Below are positions 15,909 through 30,742 of a stretch of DNA of 64,000 bases, in pieces (positions within the stretch are counted from its first letter, which is position 1; each line of letters begins with the position of its first letter). Origin of the DNA: Latrodectus hesperus. Lineage: Eukaryota; Arthropoda; Arachnida; Araneae; Theridiidae. The DNA lies in assembly GCA_037975125.1 (NCBI GenBank), contig CM075853.1:27204946-27268945 (forward strand). The letters run 5' to 3'. The position numbers were made by a program, and so were the translations under genes. The notes below the pieces were generated by a model. That model searched no databases and had not been told where the DNA came from. It was given only the letters and a program-made list of their open reading frames with translations.

Positions 15909-15943
<35 letters not shown>
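15909..15943 (+). repeat. (AG)n microsatellite
   Basis: About 17 AG units without interruption, followed by a degenerate purine run (agaaagaaaaaagagagaaa) to about 15961. This gives a polypurine strand of about 50 bases. Confidence 0.97.
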
Positions 15944-15947
<4 letters not shown>

Positions 15948-15961
15948 AAAAAGAGAGAAAA

Positions 15962-17399
15962 ATTTAATAACTAACATTTTTTAATAACTTTCATAAAAGA
16001 ATACATAATTTCATCTTCAAAAAATGGACATTAATTTCTGAAAAAGTAATAGAATTATGAATTATGTATTAGATCTCCCATGTAGATATTTTAAGATTTG
16101 ATTATTCTGTTATCAAAATAAATTATTAAAAAACAAATGGTAAATTGTTATTACTGATTACGTATATAAACTTCAATTGTAGCTAATATGAACATTTTTA
16201 ACTATTGAAAATACAACATCAAAAAGAAAAAAATCTATATCGTGTGAACATTGCTGATTTGCATATAGTTATAGAAATAATTAAAAATTTTATTCACAGT
16301 TCAATATCAATTTTAATCCTTACAGTTAATTCCTGTCACTTTTGAAAAATTGAATATGCAGTTATTCCTTTTCAGCATGCAGATCTGTTGGATTAGATGC
16401 TACATTTTATAGATTAATTTCTTTGAGAAATTTAAGTACTCACTACTTAAGAAAAATCTTCATGAAAAAAAAGGGATAAAATTCAGTGGATATAAAACAG
16501 CTTTACAACATCCTTTGTTTATTAGGATGTAACTAACAGTTTTTAATGAAAATATATAACAGAATAGAAACTAAAATTTATTAAATTTGTAAGCACTCTT
16601 TTAATATAAAGGGGCATATTTTTAAAAAAACCTGATCCTGTGTAGGATAAATTTGTGGTCATGTAATAATCTGAAAGTGAACATGTAGTACATTTTTAAT
16701 TTGAAATCTATGGCTAATAAATTGCAATACTTTTAAAATTTATTTATTTTGTTAATGAATTTAAATATTTTTTATTACCAGTTTGATAAGTTGGTAAAAC
16801 ATTCAGGGTTGAAGGATCTAGCTAAAATAAAGATTTCTAAAGTTATTATTTTAAAAAATTAAATTATTGAAATAAAATGAAATTTTTTTTATCAAGTAAA
16901 ATGTTTAACTTCACATATGCATTTAAGCAAGCAATGCGTTTTTACACAAAATCATTGCCAACATGAATTTTTCCTTTCATGCTTTTCATGATATTTATTA
17001 TTATATTATTAAAAAGTTATACTATTACTATTTTTTATTATTTCAGGAAGTATACAAGAAGTTTTCATCACTGTAAAAATTAAGAAACTTTTAGAACTCA
17101 AAACATTTTCTTAATTTATTATTAATATTAATAATTTACAAATTGAGTTGATTAAACATCTTTAAACTAAAGAAGCAAATACAATTAGAAACTTTTAAAA
17201 TGTTACAATAATTTCATAATAACATACATTTTTAATATAAAATCATTATATGATTTTTTATACTTCATATTAACCTGTTTCATTCAGGTAACATAAAAAG
17301 TAAATTACTTTTGTAAAAGTTAGGATTTAGGTTCATGTTATATATCAAAAGGTAAACAAAAAAGTTGTTGTTGTTTTTAATGACCAAAAAGCACATGAC
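15962..17399. other. AT-rich noncoding DNA, no gene seen
   Basis: No recognisable gene or repeat. The sequence becomes less AT-rich from about 17400, where the mariner-like remnant begins. Confidence 0.7.
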
Positions 17400-18130
17400 T
17401 ACAGAAAGTATAGTTTATTGTTAGTCCTCAAACTAATCACAGTCAGCATCATGCACTTTCAGCCAACGTGTCTCCAGTTGTGCAATCATCTTGTTTTGAA
17501 ACTCGGTGTTGTTTACGGACTCATATTGAGTTCGTGAGTGCTTGACGTAAGTCTATTTCATTGGTGAAAGATTTTACTCAAAGATGATTGTATATGGAAT
17601 GTAAGAGGTGATAATATGATGGTATAAGGTCAGGTGAGTAAGAAGGATAGCACAGACTCTCAACTAATTCGTTGTAGGATATTCCTGGTCACCCGCGTAA
17701 TATGCCGCTTTGCATTATTGTTCAAGTACAGTACACACTTGTGATTAATCAATGCTGGATAATTGTATTGCAATGCCTCATGTACACGTTCCAATTACTG
17801 CTCATAGTGAACCACTTGATGACTAGTCCACCAGACACAGGTTTTATAAAAAAGGGATAAATCTCCCAACCTGTGTTTTTCTAACCAGTGCCTTGCCGTA
17901 CGTTTATCCCCAGTCCTATCCCCATATGATTAACAAATTTGGCTTCTTGATGCAATAACTGATAAGCCCACTTTGAAACCGTAAAGCAAACAATACTGAC
18001 TAGATTCTTCGACATTTATCTTCATTATTGCAAGAGTTACGATTGATGAAAGTGCGAGGTGGACCTGCTTATATAAAGACTGATATTCCCTCCCACTCTC
18101 GACTGACTTGTGTCTCAACCACGTCATACA
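17400..18130 (-). pseudogene. Decayed mariner-like transposase
   Basis: Minus-strand remains of a mariner-family transposase, the DDE/D enzyme that cuts and reinserts the element at TA. Going downstream on the minus strand the C-terminal half is readable: CVWW followed by VVHYEQ at about 17803-17850 (LCVWWD..GVIHYELL block), ERVHEALQYNYPALINHK at about 17740-17800, NNNAKRHITRVTRNILQ at about 17670-17729 (HDNARPHVARVT block), YPSYSPDLIPSYYHL at about 17605-17650, and a C-terminal LETRWLKVHDADCD ending in a stop at 17433-17435. The catalytic Asp of HDNARPH is replaced by Asn, and stops and frameshifts separate the blocks, so this is dead. The Asp of YSPDL remains. The N-terminal DNA-binding part (about 17930-18130) is not readable to me, so the upstream limit is a guess. 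Confidence 0.85.
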
Positions 18131-19327
18131 CTAATATTCATATTTATTTTTGCTTCATTCAATAACATCGTGGAAAGGCCGAGAAGTTTCTTGTTTATCT
18201 TATATATGCTAATATGTTGCCGTTAAAATTAAATATTATATTTGTTTATAAGAAAATTTTACTTTGTAATATTTATTAAAAAATTCTTAGACATCCATGA
18301 AAGTGAGATAATTTGAGGATCTGTGGTGATGCAGATTCTCAAATTATCGATGATCCCAATAATTACACAAACTGTGAGAAACAGTTCAAAAATCATTTGC
18401 GTGAATGATGGCATATATTTTGACGCTTTCTGATTTTTGAAAAGATACATTGTCAACTATTACATAAATAAGCAATCCATTCATATCCGCTACATCAGGT
18501 CGAAGTGCCCAAAATTGATGCATAATCTTGATCCTCAAATAGAAGGTATGTGGTGACTGTAAGAATGTGGTTCTACTTGACTGAAATTCAAAATATGGCA
18601 TTCTGGATTGAAACATTCTGTCCAGAGCTAATAGAAAACTGCACCCTATGAACGCTTACATTTGTAAAGAAGAGTTTTTAAAAATAATTAGAAAAGTGCT
18701 GTGTCAATTAATACCATAGGTAGGAAAATCTATGTGTTTAGTAATCACGTTTGTATTCCACCTTCAGGCTTTTAATCTTTAAATTGAACTTTTTGGCTCA
18801 GTTAAATTGATATAAGAGACGATGAAATAGCAATAGAGCAAAGAAAATAAATATTCTGGAGAAGAAAATAAAAGTTTACTCTATTATTTGAATGGCATTG
18901 TCTAGATATAGCATTTGCAGAATATTATTTTCCGGACTAAGCTGTGTCAGTATGGATGTTTGCTAAAAGTGGTGTCATAATTTGGATGTGTTTATCACTT
19001 ACCTTTATTTTCAATACTTTACCTTAATTTAGTGAGATCAGAGGGGCTAAGTTGGTCCAAAGTTTCCTTTTAGAGCTCTTTGAATTACCAATGGAATCTA
19101 CTTAGTTTTTGGATGACCAATTTAGTTATCATTTTGCTTATTCTACTATAATTTCATTTTGTGAGACTGAGACTCAGCATTTGGATGGATTAACAAAAAT
19201 CACAGACGTAATTATATTTAAAACTTATGGCACAAATTTAAGCGTTGATTAAAGTATATTTACATCATTGAAAATAAGTAGGTGAGCCAACCTGTTTGTC
19301 CCAGTCTTAGTAGAAGTGAACATTGAC
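18131..19327. other. Mixed-composition noncoding DNA with one hairpin
   Basis: The stretch 18290-18620 is less AT-rich and holds overlapping minus-strand frames of 65 and 76 codons. Neither shows a family motif, and adjoining frames are stop-ridden. It may be a further decayed transposon. A strong short hairpin sits at 18307-18348. The rest, 18620-19327, shows nothing identifiable. Confidence 0.5.
18307..18348. repeat. Near-perfect 16-bp inverted repeat (hairpin)
   Basis: Arm gataatttgaggatct (18307-18322) pairs with agattctcaaattatc (18333-18348) at 15 of 16 positions around a 10-base loop. It could be a structural hairpin or the terminal hairpin of a small element. No terminator or microRNA claim is justified from length alone. 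Confidence 0.85.
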
Positions 19328-19347
19328 TGTCGTAGTGTAATACGACA
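19328..19347. repeat. Perfect 7-bp inverted repeat at LTR start
   Basis: tgtcgta and tacgaca flank a 6-base spacer, making a small perfect stem at the extreme 5' end of the proposed LTR. Confidence 0.8.
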
Positions 19348-20037
19348 TAACCAAACCCTGAGAAAATAGGTGTGTATATTTTTATTGCACTTTAAATTGA
19401 AGAGTTTCCTCTTTTCCTTTCAAACAAAGCGGGAATAATATAAAGGAAAGGATGTAATAAAAATTGGCACAATGAAACAAGTGAAAAAAGAATAAATTTT
19501 TCCTTTCGGAATGGATGAATGATCTGGAGTAAATTGCAAGCAAAGTATATTGTTTTATGATATGTATTATTTGTAAATCTGACCAGTTGGGAATGAGGGG
19601 GAGAGATTTCTGACCTATCCCATTGAAGTATAGGAGGAACTATTGAACTTTGGAAAACCAATGGTGTAAGGAGGAGGAGCTAAGACAAAAATTATGAAGA
19701 GTTAAAAACTGCATCCTAACACAGAGAAGACACACAGAAGCCCCAGAAAAGCCCGACATAGAAAAGGAGTCCACAATTGAGGACTGGGTCCTCGTGGAGC
19801 ATAATAAGAAGCTAAAACGATGTTAGTTGTAAACGAAGTATAACTACCGTTTCCAGAAGGAGCCCTGCCTCGACTTTCCAGAATGGAGCTGCAGATGTCC
19901 GACCGATAGATGAACAGAAAAGAGACGATAAAGTCTGAAGAGAGATAACACAGAAAAGAGGTAAAGCTCATGAGCAAGCCAAGCGAGATCGTGAGCCGGT
20001 AATGCCATTGACCGTTGGGGACACCACACTGCTACTT

Positions 20038-20090
20038 CTATAAGGGGTGAGTCTGATCTCTTGTTCCTCGTCAAACTGGTCACACTCAGT
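20038..20090 (+). promoter_or_regulatory. Candidate LTR promoter (TATA plus initiator)
   Basis: TATA-like tataagggg at 20039-20047. Possible initiators are tcaaact at 20071 (about 34 bp downstream) and actcagtt at 20084-20091 (about 49 bp downstream). The first spacing is closer to canonical. The call depends on the LTR assignment and is inferred only from motif position. Confidence 0.35.
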
Positions 20091-20410
20091 TATGATATAT
20101 TAATGTGTAATTGTCATAAAAAATAATAATGTTAGAATCTCAATTATTTAATCTAGAATGTTTTGATTGTAAATGTTAATTTCTCTTGTAATTAAGTTAC
20201 TAAAATAAATTATTAAGTTTTATTGTATTTTTGTTTTGAATTTATCTCTGTTATTCAATTATTTGAAAAAAAAACGAATCTGGGTTTCCTCGGGATTCTT
20301 CGAAAATTTCCGAGTTCACCACAACAATCGACCACCTTCGTATAAGCCATAGGTGAATATATCTTAGGGATTATCCTCTGTATTTGCTTCTCATGGAGGC
20401 TCCCTAATCT

Positions 20411-20439
20411 AGTGAAAATGACTAAACATCATTTTCACT
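20411..20439. repeat. Perfect 11-bp inverted repeat (hairpin)
   Basis: agtgaaaatga (20411-20421) and tcattttcact (20429-20439) are exact reverse complements around a 7-base loop. It lies 85 bp beyond the proposed LTR. Function unknown. Confidence 0.9.
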
Positions 20440-23400
20440 TTCAATGGATGTAAAAATAATGATTTTTTAAAAAAAAATTCTTCTATTTATTATTTTTATT
20501 TTGAAGCTTTTAATACGCAAATTTTTATCTCAGAATTGATTTTCAATTGCCAAAGTAATTATCTAAAACACAAAAAATCCATTAAATCTATGACTTAATA
20601 TGCTTTGGACTAATGTTGACTAGCTTCCTGTTTGAGTATAACTCCTATTTTAGCTAGAATTTAAGTTTTTTCTTTTCAATCCACATAAGTTGTAAAAAAT
20701 CATCATGAGAGATGTAGAAGAATTAATTGCTGGAAAAGTATGCTCAAAAATTTACCACATGCATTTTCAGTTGAAAAAGTGTGTAATATTTGTTATTTTT
20801 AAGGATACAATTTCTTGTTTGTAAATGTATTAAAATCCACGTGAATCGTTATAAACTATCGTTCAGAATACAATAACTAAAATCTAAGTTATTAGTTGTT
20901 GTTTTTTTAGTTTTATAGTCCTTATGAAGCAGATTTGTGCTATAGTATACTTTTTTTTTTATAAAAACTGCAAAACTTTAAAAAATTCCTTGGAAATAAC
21001 TTATCATTGAGTAAAAAAGACTTCTTATTTCTTAATAGTTTTCTACGTAATGAACATATAGTAACTTACTTCTCAGAAAATTTTTGGCTTGTCATATAGA
21101 CAGTTTCAGTGGTGTCCATAAGATCTTAATAAAAGCATTTGTGTGTGTCATTGAATTACAGTCAACAAATTGGAAAATGACCACTAATATTATAATGAAA
21201 GATTTAAATTTATTGAGTTGTGTTATTGAGATAGTTAAAAAATTTCCTAGTTATGGTTGTACTATATAAATTTTAGTAAATAACTACGTATACTTAAATT
21301 TTTATCCAGAACTATAAAATATTTACTAATAAAATATTTATATGAGTAAAAAAATAAAACTTTTTTCTTATTAATTTTTAAAAAATAGTAGAAATGACCA
21401 TCACTGAATTATTCCTGAGCAAACTCATACATATTTAAAAAATCATATCAAAATTATACATGCATATAGTTTGATTATTTTTCCTAGGTTTACCATAAAT
21501 TAAAATTCTAGAAAATTTATGTTTGTGTATTAGTGTCCAATTTTTCTTTTTAATATTAGTAGAAAAATCTGAACATAATAATATAAGAACATAAACATAA
21601 TTTTAAGTTTTGTAAGCATTCAGGCTTCAAGCATTTTAATTTATTTCTTTCTCAATAAAAACACTCCTTATTAGAAAACTATAAAAATGATATAAATGTC
21701 TTAAAAATTATTGATTTTTCAAAACCAAATTTAGGTATTGAAATTAAAGGGAATTGGATTACTTTATGTATTTACTGTAGATTTATTATAAAACTAATGA
21801 AATACTTTAATTATTAAATTTAGTTTAACTGAAATTAAATTTAATTATTAAATGGTGCTTAAAATTTATAACATTCAATAATTCCTGTAAATGTCTTAGT
21901 AAATTAATACTTATTAAATATAAAAGAAGAAGAAATGCTATGGCACTTAACAACTGAATAAATATTTTCTGTTTAAAATATTTTAAAACATCTAAATGAC
22001 TTTCATAACAATACATATAGTTATGAGTTTCTTAGAAATAAAAATTTCCTTTTTCAAAATACATTTGAAGAAGAATAAAGTAATATAAGAAGGTAAATTC
22101 TTGCTACTAATTTTTCTAAAATATTTATAAGAGTTTTAATTACAACAAAATATTTTCTTTACTTTATTGTAGAATGGATATATAATTTTTGTTACGCTAT
22201 TTTTTTCCCATATCAGATTCACGAATGTCTAAATTTAGAAACTAATAATTGCTTGCTTTTACTTATATAAAGCAGGATTTTATGAAAATAAAAAATTAAT
22301 GAAAGAAGCTTTAAATCATTCAAGCAAAAATATTCGAGATTAGTGAGTTATTTTACACCCTTATTTCCAATCTCTTTATCTTTAATTTTAATCTTTCGTT
22401 GAATATTGATCTAGAAAACTTAAGTTGGCAATTTAAATTTTAGTCAGTAATAAAAAAGTAAATTTTTGTTAAAAAAAAGGTCTTCCTGCCTTTAAGAGTA
22501 TTTGCTTTTTTATCGTATCTATGAAGTGATTTTACGTATGAAAAATTACATTATTTTATCCTTTAGTATTTACTTCGATAGTGTTTTAAAATATCAAGAT
22601 TAAAAGTGCATTTAAATGTCAAGATCTTTTTAGGAGATTTAGAGTGTTATTAAAAAATCATTTTTCAAATGAATATTTTTCAGGTATTTGCTAATGAAAG
22701 ATATTTAATACAACCTCTTTCATTTTCTAAGTCTTATTTATATATTCTATGAATTACTTAGAAAAAGTTATAGGATGATATAATACCTAGTTAAGTAGAA
22801 CAAAACAGATTTTATCAAAACAATTTGATTACCAATGGATGTCGAAATTTGAATTAAAAGCCATGGTTTCCATTGAAATGAAATTAACATGACAATTAAT
22901 AATGTTTTTTATAACCTGATTATAAAAACTCTGTCCAACTTTTAATTCCTGTCAGATGTATTACAGCTTAAACACTCACACAATTACATATTCTTTCTAT
23001 AATCACATTGAATCCTCCTTATAGTACTGAACTGCCACCTATTCCGTAAAAATTAACTAGTTTGAAAAATAATAGCTCTTTCCTACATTAAAGTGTAACT
23101 CTTGGTCAATAAATTTTTGTTTTTTTTTCTTATTTCTAAAAATGTTATTGCTCTGAATTTAGAGCCGTTCATTTTCAGTAACCCATAAATTTTATTTTTA
23201 TATTTTTAATTGTATTTATCATGCTTTTTAATTTTACTGAGCATTTCTTATTGTACATTAACATTTTAAAAGCAATAAAATAACAATTCACAAAATGTTA
23301 TTTATTTTTAAACTACTCCTATTTGAAAAACGTATAATTTTTAATCATGTTTGATTACATTTCAAAATAAGTAGATATACATTTTGAAATAACTTACAGA

Positions 23401-25465
23401 TGATTCACCTCTTAAATAATTATTTTTTTATCTTTCCTTTATTACAGATTATCTCAAAATATAAATTAAGTTTTTCATAAACACTAAAAGTAACCAATTT
23501 ATAATACCAATAATTTTTTAACTTCAATACCACTTAATAAAATCCTAATATAGGCAGACAGTTAAGGAATGAAAAATTTAGAAGATTCATAAATATGTAA
23601 ACATAATCACTTTTCTTCAGCATCATTCGCTTTCGAGCTGAAAATATATATCTTGATAATTATATACTTGGAGAAGAGAAATATACCCATGATATAGACG
23701 AATATTTACATTTGCCGAATAAAGTAATAATTCTATACTTCTCTCTATCTCGTTCCTAAAGTGTATCAGCTCTTTTGTTTGGTATCCTTTAAATAATTAT
23801 ATCCTACATGAGAAACTGATAATATAAATATCTTTATTAATCTATAATTAAAATTGCTTATTAATTTACAGAAAATTCATATTTAAAATTAATTATTTAT
23901 TTTATATTGATCAGTAATTTGATTACATCTTAAGTTAACATTTTTCATGATTGCTTTGTCTACCTAAATACTATACTTATGATAATAATCCATTGTTCCA
24001 TTTTTGTAATTTATTTAAAGAGAAATTTAAATAAAAAAATGTGATGCGTTAAGTTTTTTATCAAAATTTTTAATATTAACAGTTTAATAGACTTTTGTCT
24101 CTTAATGCTTTTTTGTAAAGATCATAAAAATTAGAATAATTGTATAGATGTAATAAAACAGAATTATCATATGTTGCCATTTATTTGTAGAGAGATTTTT
24201 CAATACTATATATTAGAAGTATTTTTATAAGCAATATGAATATTAGTTTTATTCCCCAATTATTAAACTTTTCAATGCTTTTTATTAGTGTATATGATCC
24301 AGTTTTATTTAATAATTAAAAGTACTATAAGGTTCAAAAAATAAATAGTATCAAATTTACAATCCTGATACAAAGATAAATGCATGCTTTATCTAATTTT
24401 ACAAATTAGTTTTTATGTGTTATGTTATAAAATATTAAAGACATAATATTTCTTAAATTTATTTTAATGATCTACAGTATATGTATCTACAGTTCAATCC
24501 TTAAAATAAAATATCAACTAAAATTTTATTATCAAATTAAGAATTCAGGAAAAGCACATTTGAAGGAAATTTATCATTAAAGAAAACTTAGAATAATGAC
24601 AAATTATGTTTTACTCTAAGTTTATATTTATTAATGATTTTTTTCTTCATGGTATTTTTAGTTAATTCTTCTTGTGAAACATTGTAATATTTCCTAAAAC
24701 TAAACTTTGAAATACATTAATATGACAATCTCATAGGAGGATATTGTAATTAGATCTATTAATTCAATAATGATACGAAAGCCATTCTACTAATTTCGTA
24801 TGCATCAAAAGCCATAATTTTAAATGAATGCTTGGGAGAAATATGTCTTGAAAAATAATGAAATTGAATTTTAAGTGTATCATAATTAATCATAGTTACA
24901 ATAATTTACAGTAAAATTGTTTTTAATTAATTAATAATTTTATATAAATTTTCGTTTGAAATGCCAAATAAACAAATTTATTGAATAATTTACATTCAAA
25001 TACATATATAAAAATAAGAGTAAGGAGAAAAATCTTCAATTTATTTTATTTATTCATTTTTTAAAATGATGTTTTAAGTGAAATTTACAAAATAAGTTTA
25101 ACTTTTCCATTAGTTATGGCAACAATTCATAATTTTTATTATATATTTATGCGATGAAAATTAAGTAAACTAATGATAGTTGAGAAACAATTTTGCTTAA
25201 TACTCAATTTAAATGCATCGCAGCCTATAAAATCAATATTAGTTATTAAATTATATTATTGTGGTAAATATAATTTAGGGTTCACTTGTTTGCAGTCCTC
25301 ATTAAATTCGTATTTTAAATTTGTTCGGTAATACTTAGCTTATTAGAAGAAAAAATTGTTTTGTTCTCTAGATCTTAATTAAATTTCCAATAAAAATGTG
25401 TAATTTATTTTTTGTAAAATGAATTACATATTTAATAGGAAAAATTTTACAAAACTTTATATATA
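20440..25465. other. AT-rich noncoding DNA, no gene seen
   Basis: About 5 kb with no recognisable gene, transposon block or tandem repeat. All open frames are short and of AT-biased composition. Confidence 0.7.
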
Positions 25466-25925
25466 CAGACTACTTAGTAAAGTCCTATTTCGGCCTTTAA
25501 TTTTTTAAACCGTTAGTCGGAGACATAATTTCAACTGCAAAAATGTTTCAAATAAAGATAATTTATATGTTATGTTATTTTAAGGTTTTAAAAATTCGAT
25601 TTTGAGAAAATTGTAAAACATAAATTTTTATATATTTCTAGGGTTCCTATGATTATATATAGAAAAATGTGACTTTTCATTAACAAATCTAACAAATATT
25701 TTCGTTTCTCAAACACAAAAAATAAATAAGATGTTTAATTTCAAAGCTTGTAATTTTTCTGTCTTCTTTTAAAAAGGGACGGCTAAAATATTAATTGGTG
25801 TAACTCTAGAATACTACCCTTGAAAAAAACACAACATTTTTGTGAAAAAAGAGTGCTTGCCTTCCATTCATGATGTGTATCTATACTCACGTTGCCTTAC
25901 ATATTATACAGTAATCTATAATAAC
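25466..25925 (+). repeat. Left long inverted repeat arm
   Basis: Plus-strand arm of the inverted pair. It carries extra sequence relative to the right arm, mainly around 25690-25770, so the arms differ in length by about 70-80 bp. Confidence 0.6.
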
Positions 25926-25961
25926 GTCACTCAGACATAAAAATCTAAATCTTGTATACAA

Positions 25962-26011
25962 AATATTGAAACTGTAATAAAATAAAATATTGAAACTGTA
26001 ATAAAATAAAC
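25962..26011 (+). repeat. 24-bp tandem duplication
   Basis: aatattgaaactgtaata plus aaataa is present twice head to tail (starts 25962 and 25986) with no mismatch, suggesting a recent slippage event just inside the left arm of the long-TIR element. Confidence 0.92.
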
Positions 26012-26891
26012 AAAAATTACAAAGATTACGTTTTTGATAGTTTGACGACGAGGATGCATAAAATTTGGAAAATGATTAGCATACACTCGTGCAAATTCTG
26101 ATGCGTTCTTTGTTCGTTTTCGTAATACATTGAAATGGGAGAAAATATGGGAAAATATTTCAGAATTGTGTGTGTGTGATGTTTTGATGGCACTTATGAG
26201 TATAAGGCGTATCGAAATTTAGAAACTAAAATTTTAAAGCCCAAGAAAAACTAAGATAATTACAATCGAATTGCTTAGAATGAATGACAAGAAAACCGAA
26301 TTTAGCTATTAACAGTTGCCAGAATACTTCTTTTTATCCTCAAACTTTCAGAATGCTTAAGGCTGTTCGTTTAATTTTAGTAGTAGAGTGAATAAAAAGA
26401 GATTTTTTGGAAAGCTTTCTCGATCTCATATCTTTATACATTAATAATAATTAAATGCCTTAAATGCCAATTGGCTGGTTTAACACCAGAAAATTCAAGT
26501 AAGTTTGTTTCTGTGGTACAAATAATTGAAATTAACTAGACCTATAATTAAACTGAATTAGTATGGGCACTTAGCGTGCAAAAAAGTTAGTAGAAATTTG
26601 ATGCAAAAATATTGTAAGAAGATGCCTAATATTCCTGATGAATTTTGCGTCTGTGGAATAGTTGAATGCGGACAGATTAAATGCACCTTGGAAGCGTAGG
26701 ATCCAGGTTGGGTTCGACATTCATCAATGAATCCTCTGCTATTAATATAGGTATACTATCACGCAATATGTATAGAATCCCTAAGGGGGAGATACTATAG
26801 TTACATGTAGCGAAGGTGAAAAGCCTAATCAGATGCGATATTTCATAGTTGTAACCACATTTCCATGTTCCATGTATATGTCTTTAACTTT

Positions 26892-28847
<1,956 letters not shown>

Positions 28848-29201
28848 AATTATTATTATTATTTAAATATCTTCAACTTATTTCTAGAACCATGGAAACT
28901 TCTTGTTACTTTGAAAATATTTTTAATATGAAAACTCTATCTTATTATAATAGTTAAAAGTTTTACATAGTAAGCAGTTATAAAATTATTATGAGAGAGT
29001 TTAACTACCATAGAGAGGCTTAGATTTGATAAAATAAAATTTTTATTATTATTATATTGTTAATATTGTTTACATGTTTAAATATTTATATTTAAAAAAA
29101 TTATAAATAAATAATACACAAGAAAAATTTTTAAAATTCAATTATGAAATTCAAAGGAGTGAAGGTATGATTATTTAAAAACACACATTTTATAGACATA
29201 T

Positions 29202-29357
<156 letters not shown>

Positions 29358-29982
29358 TAATATCGTTTCTGGAAATTTATGAAAGTTTCTTCAATATTTA
29401 TTATAAATTTATGATTATGACTTTTATAACTATCCTATATGTAAAAATATTTGCTATTTTTCATATAAAATATTATATATTGAAATATTTTTATATATTA
29501 CACTGCGAAAGAAAAAAATAATTATTATTAAAAAACCATTCTAATTTGGTAACTTAAGTGCTCTATTTTGTAGTACTAGTTGCTTTATATGAAGAAATAA
29601 TTTAGTGTTTATGAGTTTTATCTATATATAATAAAGAGGATATTTCTAAAGACAAAATTCAGAATTAATTTTCTTTGATTCGTAATTTTAGTTTACCAAA
29701 TATGCATCTAATGGACTAATCTTGATTTATTACAAATCAGCTTAATGGATTTTCACATTCGGCGTATTGAATTTGGCTTTTATAACTGAATTTTGATATG
29801 ATATAAATGCTTTTCTAATGTAAAATTCGCTTAGATAATAATTTAAAATACATCTATGTTGACTAATTTGCTCTTTTAAATGACTATTATTGGACAAACA
29901 GAATAAATATTTGAAATACTCTTCTAACTAATGTCTATAAAAACAAGCACAATTTAAATCCCAAAATATATTTTTGTATTAT

Positions 29983-30090
29983 TGATATTATTCATATCAA
30001 ATGCATATTATTCATATAAATTCAATATAATATATATATTTATATTATTCATATTATTCAATGCATTTATATTATTCATATAAATGAATT
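29983..30090 (+). repeat. Imperfect short tandem repeat (tattattcata)
   Basis: The word tattattcata or a close variant recurs about five times with atgcatt and ataaattca linkers at irregular spacings of about 10-30 bp. Confidence 0.75.
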
Positions 30091-30742
30091 TTATTTAATT
30101 TAGTCTATAATATATTGTATGAGAAGATGTCTCAGTGGAAAAATGAAATATAAATAAAGCTGTTGGCGTTTCAGTACAAAACAAACATAACATGAAATGA
30201 AAAATATTGATTTTTATTTTAGTAAAATTAATAAATATATTTAATACTGCAAAATAAAAAAAGATTAGAATTCAAAAGCTTGCAGTATATAGGTATTTAA
30301 TAGGGAAATCTTGCTTAAATTACATAAATCTTAAGGCTGTTTTTGTAATAGATTTATGCATTATGTTTAAGGAAATAAATGTGAGTTTATGTAAAAAATT
30401 GAAGTGAAATAGTAGTGGTAAATCCAAAATTTAAGTGTTCTTGAGACAATGTTTTTGATTTTCTTTTCGAAACAACGTTTGTTCATATACTTGTTGATGC
30501 TTGGGTATCGTCTTATGATCTTTTAAAACCACCTAAAGATCTATACATATTTCTAAATAAATCTTCTGCCATGAATATATAGTACTGTGACGTGCAATTA
30601 ACATAAGCATATATAGCATACACATTCAAATATATTCAATAGCGATAAAAACATCGATTCAAACTAGATTGCCAGAAAATGAAACTAGTGATATCAAACA
30701 TCCTTCTTCTCCATATAAGAAAAAACTTACTCACATCTGCGA
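30091..30742. other. AT-rich noncoding DNA, no gene seen
   Basis: Nothing recognisable. Composition becomes less AT-biased from about 30640 toward the open frame that follows. Confidence 0.6.

Larger units (their letters stand above)
19328..20326 (+). mobile_element. Probable solo LTR (~1 kb), BEL/Pao-like ends
   Basis: The segment starts tgtcgtagtg and ends caccacaaca. These are inverted to one another at 8 of 10 positions and give the TG...CA ends of a long terminal repeat. Inside are features expected of one LTR in plus orientation: a GC-richer U3-like part (19560-20090), a TATA-like word tctataagggg (20038-20048), an initiator-like tcagt (20086-20090), and a polyadenylation-type aataaa (20204-20209) followed by a GC-richer 3' end. 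No primer-binding site or coding region follows, so it appears to be a solo LTR. Flanks attgac and atcgac are similar but do not form a clean target duplication. The TGTYG...CAACA ends suggest BEL/Pao, which is recall and not a search result. Confidence 0.55.

Noticed and set aside
19702..20083. Minus-strand frames of 79 and 91 codons
   Set aside because: They overlap each other inside the proposed LTR and have no family motifs. They reflect the higher GC content and so fewer stops.
26690..26720. Isolated B-box-like ggttcgacattc
   Set aside because: No A box at tRNA spacing upstream and no SINE-like body, so it is probably chance.
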